From: Bacteroides sp. CAG:144 | GTDB taxonomy: Bacteria > Bacteroidota > Bacteroidia > Bacteroidales > UBA11471 | Length of the DNA stretch: 7,909 nucleotides | Assembly (NCBI GenBank): GCA_000434215.1 | Contig: HF999710.1 | Span: forward strand, 8,291-16,199 | Direction: 5' to 3' | Shown: piece after piece, positions 1 to 5,266 of the stretch | How the letters are laid out: the number at the start of each line of letters is the position of its first letter | How positions within the stretch are numbered: the stretch's first letter is position 1 | The notes under the pieces: model-generated | The model's input: the letters and a program-made list of their open reading frames with translations, nothing else | Told to the model about the DNA's origin: nothing | The model's database searches: none | Position numbers and translations under genes: made by a program

Positions 1-1
1 G

Positions 2-2419
2 GCAGCCGTTTACGGAGCCCGTGCAGCCAACGGCGTAATCCTCGTCAAGACCAAACGCGGCGAAGACAATCAGAAGGTAAGGGTCAACTATCGGGGACAG
101 TTCAATATGCAACAAGCCACCTGCCTGCCCGACTTCCTCAACGCCGAAGAATTCGCCACACTTTACAATCGGGCTGTCGACGCCCGTGGAGACGACGTCT
201 ACGAAAAATACGACCTCAATGCCATAAAAAGCAATCCCAATCTTTATGGGAACGAAAATCTGCTCGATTATCTCGACAAATTCGGATTCTCGACGCTGCA
301 CAGCCTTTCGGTATCGGGCGGAAACAAATTCGTAAAATATTACGTTTCGGGAGGTTACACCCACATGAAAGGTCTCTATTCGGGTGTGGGGCGCGACCGC
401 TTCAACTATTCGGCCAAGCTCGACGCCTATATCGTAAAAGGTCTGACCCTCTCTCTCGACATAACCGGGAACCGGTCGAACAATAAAAATACAAGTTACA
501 CGACCATCGACGCAGCATATAGTTACTCCCCGCTGCAAGTATTGCGCTTTACGACCGGCGAACTCGCCAGCCTCAGCGGAAGCAACCCGTTACTTGCCGT
601 CGAAGGACTGGGCGGATATATCCGTAACAAAACGAACTTCAACACGATATCGGCTACACTCAACTACGAACTTCCTTTCTTGAAAGGCATGTCGATCTAC
701 CTCAAAGCAACGGTCGACAACAACAACTCGATAAATACCACTTTCAGCAGTCCCGAAACCCTCTATCTCTATGACAATACGACGGGAGAAATTTCGGAAG
801 ACCCGTTGACGACCTATCCGACGGCAAAAATCTCTCTTTCGCAACGAGACCAGTTTGTCGACAATAAACTTTTCGAAGGTGGTATCAACTACACCAATAC
901 GTTCAATGAGAAGCACGATTTCAGCGCCATGCTCGTTGTCAACTACCAAGACTACCGCAATCGTTATATGACGGGCACCAACAACGATATGGCAGGAAAA
1001 TATCCCGAAGTAATCGGGACGGCAACCGACAGCAAGCTGGTCGGCAATGAATATTTCTACCAAAGGGCTTCCCTCATCGGACGGTTTACTTACGGGTACG
1101 ATAACCGCTATTTCATCGAAACAAGTTTCCGTGTCGACGGCTCGACCAAACTCCCGCCCGACAACCGCTGGGGATTCTTCCCGACCGTATCGGGCGCATG
1201 GGTACTCTCGAATGAATCGTTTTTCCGGAGCTGGGACCAACCGGTCATTTCCAATCTCAAATTCCGTGCTTCTACCGGTATCTTGGGTCGCGACGCCGTA
1301 CTCACCGATTACGGCTACCTGATGAATTACATCTATACGACCAACTCGGGCTATCAGATAGGCGGGAACTTCAAGCCGGGCATCATTCCCGACCCGAGCA
1401 GTTTCCCCAACCCCGACCTGCGCTGGGAAAAAAGCCACGACTATAATATTGCCGTAGATGCAGGTTTATGGAAAAACCGTTTTGCCGTAACTTACGAATA
1501 TTATTGGCGTTTCAAAACCGATATGCTCACATACGCACCCACCTACCTTTACCCGCCTTCGGCCGGGACCGACGGGAATGTTCCTTACATCAATTTCGGA
1601 AAAGTAAAAGCATGGGGCTGGGACCTGACTATCACGCATAAAAATAGTATCGGCCAATTCAAATATGATATAGGCATCACTTTATCGAAAACATTCGACA
1701 AAGTACTCGATTACGGCGATGAATCGTCGGTCGTGGCGCACCAAAGGAGAAAAGGGCGCAGCAGTCAGTTATGGTTGCTGTACGAGTCGGACGGCTTGTT
1801 CCAGTCGTGGGAAGAAATTGCCAACTATCCTATCGACCAAGACGGGCAGGGTAACGCGACATTGGCTCCGGGCGACATCAAGTACAAAGACCAAGACGGA
1901 GACCACGTCATCACAGCCAACGACCGTATCTATGTAAAAAGCTCGGCCTATCCCGATTTCTCGATGAGCCTCAGCCTCGGTTTCAGTTACAAGGGGTTGT
2001 TCATGAATGCCATGTTACAGGGAGTTGCCGGATACAAGCAACAAATCAATGAGCTCTATACACTCGAAAGCGGCAGCTTGCAACGATTCCAACGTTACCA
2101 CCTCACCGATACATGGACGGAAGATAATCCCGATGCAGCCTATCCGAGAATCAAATTCGCATCGAAAAACGACAATAACCGGAGAGAATCGGATTTTTGG
2201 ATACGGAACTGCAACTACTTGCGGTTGCGCTCTCTCACCATCGGGTATGCGTTGCCGGCCAAGTTGCTCCAAAAGAAAAAAATCAACTCGGTAAGCATCG
2301 CCCTGCAAGGAAGCAACCTCTTTACCATATCTTCGCTCGAAAACGGCATCGACCCCGAATCGTTGCGCGGGTATCCCATACAGCGGTCTTACGGTCTTAC
2401 CCTTAATTTCGGCTTCTAA
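2..2419 (+). CDS. SusC-like TonB-dependent outer-membrane transporter (5' partial)
   Basis: Outer-membrane beta-barrel that imports a ligand captured by its SusD partner, powered by TonB/ExbBD. The frame is open from base 2, so the gene begins upstream; the first in-frame ATG (107) is internal. 805 residues are visible, against roughly 1000 for the family, so the signal peptide, carboxypeptidase-like N-terminal domain, TonB box and most of the plug are missing. The visible start, AAVYGARAANGVILVKTKRG, is the conserved end of the SusC plug. Barrel landmarks follow: GDIKYKDQDGDHVITANDR (about visible residues 624-642), then YPDFSMSLSLGFSYKG, then NYLRLRSLTIGYALP and GSNLFTISS near the end. The protein finishes in SYGLTLNFGF, with the terminal aromatic residue expected of an outer-membrane barrel. 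The SusD gene follows directly, so the two are almost certainly co-transcribed. Family assignment is very secure. The substrate cannot be read from the sequence; homology to the starch SusC is only at family level, so no symbol is given. Confidence 0.97.
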   Translation, partial: AAVYGARAANGVILVKTKRGEDNQKVRVNYRGQFNMQQATCLPDFLNAEEFATLYNRAVDARGDDVYEKYDLNAIKSNPNLYGNENLLDYLDKFGFSTLHSLSVSGGNKFVKYYVSGGYTHMKGLYSGVGRDRFNYSAKLDAYIVKGLTLSLDITGNRSNNKNTSYTTIDAAYSYSPLQVLRFTTGELASLSGSNPLLAVEGLGGYIRNKTNFNTISATLNYELPFLKGMSIYLKATVDNNNSINTTFSSPETLYLYDNTTGEISEDPLTTYPTAKISLSQRDQFVDNKLFEGGINYTNTFNEKHDFSAMLVVNYQDYRNRYMTGTNNDMAGKYPEVIGTATDSKLVGNEYFYQRASLIGRFTYGYDNRYFIETSFRVDGSTKLPPDNRWGFFPTVSGAWVLSNESFFRSWDQPVISNLKFRASTGILGRDAVLTDYGYLMNYIYTTNSGYQIGGNFKPGIIPDPSSFPNPDLRWEKSHDYNIAVDAGLWKNRFAVTYEYYWRFKTDMLTYAPTYLYPPSAGTDGNVPYINFGKVKAWGWDLTITHKNSIGQFKYDIGITLSKTFDKVLDYGDESSVVAHQRRKGRSSQLWLLYESDGLFQSWEEIANYPIDQDGQGNATLAPGDIKYKDQDGDHVITANDRIYVKSSAYPDFSMSLSLGFSYKGLFMNAMLQGVAGYKQQINELYTLESGSLQRFQRYHLTDTWTEDNPDAAYPRIKFASKNDNNRRESDFWIRNCNYLRLRSLTIGYALPAKLLQKKKINSVSIALQGSNLFTISSLENGIDPESLRGYPIQRSYGLTLNFGF

Positions 2420-2436
2420 CCCTACACCCAATGACA

Positions 2437-4218
2437 ATGAAAAGACTCTTATATATCGCATTCTTCTCGGGACTTCTGTTGAGTGTATCGACAAGTTGCA
2501 ACGACTTGTTCAAAGAAGTGCCTTATGACAAACTATCGGAAAACGCCATTTGGGGCGACCAGCTCCTTCTCGACGAATACGTGCTGCCCTGGTACCGGAA
2601 TATGGACAACGGGTTCTCTACTTATGTTACGACCATCATGAAAGGGATAGGAAGGGAATACGAACCCTGGTATGCCGACCAGATGACCGTAAGCCGTGCC
2701 GACTGGTACAACGCCGACTACGGAGACATACTCCGCAGCAGCCAGCAGGAGTTGACGACTCGCGGACGCACCAAATGGAGCACCTATTACACACAGATAC
2801 GTTCGATCAACGTTTTACTCCAAAACGCCGACCAGATACCCGAAGGTGCGCATAAACAACGGATATTGGGAGAAGCTCATTTTTTCAGAGCTTATTACTA
2901 CTACTTGTTGTTGCGCATGTACGGCGCTCCCATAATTCTGACCGAGCCGTACGACCCGCTTACCGATAGCCGCAAACTCGCGCGCGCCACCTATGAGGAA
3001 ACCGTCAATTTCATCGTTTCCGAAGCGAGTCAAGCAGCCGCTCTGCTCGACGCAAATATCTCCGAAAGCGATGCGGGACGTGCTTCGAAAGGTGCGGCCT
3101 ATATGCTCAAAGCAAAAACCTATTTCTGGGCTTCGGGCGTCAAATTTCAAAACCGGACGGAATCTTATCTCGGATTTCCCGATGACCGCACCGACCGCAT
3201 GTACACGCTTGCCGCAGAATCGTACGACTCGCTCATGTCTCTCAACCGGTATGAACTGGTGCAAATATCGGAGACGACACAAGACGGCATAGCAAATGCT
3301 TACCACGACATATTCTTGACCAAAAACAGCAAGGAATCGATATGGGAGGTACAACACAGCGACGACGGTAACTTCGATACCGAATTCGGGCATAAGCTCG
3401 ACCGGGAAACCGCTCCTCCCTCGTGCTACGGCACTTTTGCCGCCTATGTTCCCACACAGAACCACGTCGATGAATACCGAACCGTAAGCGGCCAGCCCAT
3501 CGAGACGGCCTCCGATTACGATGCTTCCGACCCATACAAAAACCGGGATTATCGGTTCTATGCCAATATCCTCTATGACGGCTGTTCGTTCAAAGGGAAA
3601 ACACTCGAAATACATTATACCTACGAAAAGTACGGAGATCGCGAATACGTGCGGGGAGCCGACCTCACAGCCTATGGCTCCTCGGAGCAGGCGACCTACA
3701 CGCGCACGGGATATTATCTGAAAAAATTTGTCCGGGAGTCCCAACAAATCGATAACGACGATACTTATGCCAGCAGCCAAAATTGCATTATCTGGCGGTA
3801 TGCCGAGGTTCTGCTCGACTATGCCGAAATCGACTTCAAACAGGGTCGCACGGGCGATGCCATGGATAAGCTCAACGAAATACGCCGCCGGGTACACATG
3901 CCCGAATATGAATCGATAACATGGGACGACATCGTCAATGAACGACGTGTGGAGTTGGCATTCGAAAAATCGACCTATTGGGATCTCCTGCGTTGGGGTA
4001 TAGCCGAAGAAAAAATGAGCGGCAGCACCAATCCCCTCTACGGAGTAAACATCTATAAATACAACGACGGTACGCCTACCGTTTACCGACAAAAGACAGT
4101 CAATGGTACCGACAATACCGTGCGTTATTTCCGCGAAATGCAGTACTACTGGCCTATTCCGTGGGACGAAATACGTCGTCATGGGATTCCTCAGAATCCG
4201 TCGTGGCTCGAAATGTAA
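2437..4218 (+). CDS. SusD-like (RagB/SusD family) nutrient-binding outer-membrane lipoprotein
   Basis: Surface lipoprotein that acts as the hinged lid and ligand-binding partner of the upstream SusC-like barrel. Two in-frame ATGs exist, at 2431 and 2437. The second gives MKRLLYIAFF, a compact signal peptide with an early Lys-Arg, and is preferred; the first adds only Met-Thr. A lipoprotein signal ends at STSC (Cys21), followed by NDLFKEVP, the usual SusD mature start. The mature protein has the SusD helical (TPR-like) core: RILGEAHFFRAYYYYLLLRM from about residue 142, and GRASKGAAYMLKAKTYF from about 214. The C-terminal half has YAEVLLDYAE, KLNEIRRRV (about 479), NERRVELAFE (about 501), and the closing YYWPIPWDEI...QNPSW block (about 570-590). 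The length of 593 residues is normal to slightly long. No Shine-Dalgarno sequence is seen in the short gap after susC, as is usual in Bacteroidota. The family is certain; the ligand is unknown. No starch-specific feature was identified. Confidence 0.97.
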   Translation: MKRLLYIAFFSGLLLSVSTSCNDLFKEVPYDKLSENAIWGDQLLLDEYVLPWYRNMDNGFSTYVTTIMKGIGREYEPWYADQMTVSRADWYNADYGDILRSSQQELTTRGRTKWSTYYTQIRSINVLLQNADQIPEGAHKQRILGEAHFFRAYYYYLLLRMYGAPIILTEPYDPLTDSRKLARATYEETVNFIVSEASQAAALLDANISESDAGRASKGAAYMLKAKTYFWASGVKFQNRTESYLGFPDDRTDRMYTLAAESYDSLMSLNRYELVQISETTQDGIANAYHDIFLTKNSKESIWEVQHSDDGNFDTEFGHKLDRETAPPSCYGTFAAYVPTQNHVDEYRTVSGQPIETASDYDASDPYKNRDYRFYANILYDGCSFKGKTLEIHYTYEKYGDREYVRGADLTAYGSSEQATYTRTGYYLKKFVRESQQIDNDDTYASSQNCIIWRYAEVLLDYAEIDFKQGRTGDAMDKLNEIRRRVHMPEYESITWDDIVNERRVELAFEKSTYWDLLRWGIAEEKMSGSTNPLYGVNIYKYNDGTPTVYRQKTVNGTDNTVRYFREMQYYWPIPWDEIRRHGIPQNPSWLEM

Positions 4219-4252
4219 TCATAAAATACTAACCCTCTAAAAAAGATTGTCT

Positions 4253-5173
4253 ATGAAAAAATCAGTTACACTCGCATTGCTCTTTGCCGGGGCGTTCACG
4301 TCGGCCGCCTATGCGCAAGGTAATCTCTTCACACCGGCCGATTGCGACTCCAACGGTTGGTTATGGTTCGACACGCAAGAGAAAATCGACAAATATGTCG
4401 GAGACGCCACCAGCGACAAATTGATAAAATCAATTCCCACAATGTATCAAGAAGAAGTAGAGCCCGATGTATTCGAACCGCTCTATAATACCATCTCTCC
4501 CACAGTTGCCGGAGTCGGTACCGATGGATATTTGCCCGGAGTAGATTCTACGGGTGCAGCCATAGGGACAGATGCCAAGAAAGGTGCTATTGTACTTGCT
4601 CCGGCATCGCCCTATACTTCGTTCAATGGCGGAAGCATTCTTCTTCAACTGCCCTCTTGCTATCACCTCTCTGTATTTCTATCGGCCGAATCATCAATCC
4701 GCCCAGCCTTAAAAGGTGGATTTGGAGAATTGGAACCTGTTGACTGTGCCAATATCAAATCATTCATTTTCCTCTCATATCACGGAGCCGGACAATGTAC
4801 TTGGGAGGTACAGGACATAGAAAATGCCAGCGGATTTAAACTCAACCAGCAGCAACCTGTAACCGCCCAAATTCTCAATGGCAACCAAAGTAGTGCTGAG
4901 ATGTATCTGCAAGGCTTGAAAGTGCAGGTTTACGGCGAAGGTGCAGGCATAGCAGGCACACAAGCCGATAGCGACCGTATCAATATCGCCCAAACGGGTC
5001 GGTTCATTTCTTTGTCCCGCGAAGCAGACATTACAGTCTACAATGCCGGAGGAAAAGAAGTTCTTTCGGCTCGTGCCGAAGCCCTCGACCTCGGCGCATT
5101 GGGTACGGGTCTTTACATCGTGCAGGCCCGCGACAACAACGCCGTATCGACACAAAAAGTATTGATTCCGTAA
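4253..5173 (+). CDS. secreted protein of unknown function with T9SS C-terminal sorting domain
   Basis: A 306-residue exported protein. A TTG six bases upstream (4247) is in frame, but the ATG at 4253 gives a clean signal peptide, MKKSVTLALLFAGAFTSAAYA, with cleavage expected after AYA (residue 21). No lipobox cysteine is present. Residues about 240-306 look like a T9SS type A sorting domain: ITVYNAGGKEVLSA, then LDLGALGTGLYIVQA, then a short strand ending in KVLIP. This predicts Sec export, transport through T9SS and cell-surface attachment or release. I do not recognise the region between (about 22-235). It opens with ADCDSNGWLWFDTQEKIDKY, is rich in predicted beta strands, Gly and Ser, and contains four cysteines (31, 136, 165, 182) that could form two disulfides. 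It lies 34 bases after the SusD-like gene and before a strong terminator, so it is probably the last gene of that operon. By position it could be an accessory ligand-binding protein in the role of SusE/SusF; that is inference. No catalytic motif is evident. Confidence 0.88.
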   Translation: MKKSVTLALLFAGAFTSAAYAQGNLFTPADCDSNGWLWFDTQEKIDKYVGDATSDKLIKSIPTMYQEEVEPDVFEPLYNTISPTVAGVGTDGYLPGVDSTGAAIGTDAKKGAIVLAPASPYTSFNGGSILLQLPSCYHLSVFLSAESSIRPALKGGFGELEPVDCANIKSFIFLSYHGAGQCTWEVQDIENASGFKLNQQQPVTAQILNGNQSSAEMYLQGLKVQVYGEGAGIAGTQADSDRINIAQTGRFISLSREADITVYNAGGKEVLSARAEALDLGALGTGLYIVQARDNNAVSTQKVLIP

Positions 5174-5195
5174 AGGCTTCACGACCTACAAACAT

Positions 5196-5234
5196 AAAAG
5201 GCCGTGAACATGATACTTTCATTCACGGCCTTTT
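5196..5234 (+). terminator. intrinsic hairpin terminator after the SusC/SusD/secreted-protein unit
   Basis: A perfect 13-bp inverted repeat pairs 5196-5208 (AAAAGGCCGTGAA) with 5222-5234 (TTCACGGCCTTTT), leaving a 13-base loop. It begins 22 bases after the stop of the preceding gene. The stem ends in A4/T4, so it could stop transcription from either direction. A second GCCTTTT (5236-5242) follows at once and could pair with AAAGGC at 5172-5177 as an outer clamp. The structure suggests that most transcripts of the upstream operon end before the metalloprotease gene. Confidence 0.85.
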
Positions 5235-5266
5235 CGCCTTTTATAAAAACATAAACAGCAACGACT

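Noticed and set aside
590..1438. 282-codon open frame on the minus strand opposite the SusC-like gene
   Set aside because: Same pattern: antisense shadow of a secure barrel gene, no export signal or domain.
1871..1930. Dockerin/EF-hand-like DQDGDHVITANDR in the SusC-like protein
   Set aside because: This is a conserved extracellular loop motif of SusC-family barrels, not a separate calcium-binding or dockerin domain.
107..2419. SusC-like gene starting at the ATG at 107 as a complete short protein
   Set aside because: The frame is open back to base 2 and encodes the conserved plug motif YGARAANGV before the ATG, so this Met is internal.
2815..4182. 455-codon open frame on the minus strand opposite the SusD-like gene
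   Set aside because: It lies wholly within a secure SusD gene and its product has no recognisable domain; it reads as the antisense of a codon-biased gene, rich in Val, Ile, Gly and Arg.
4247..4252. TTG at 4247 as start of the 306-residue protein
   Set aside because: It adds only two residues before an ATG that gives a standard MKK signal peptide start.
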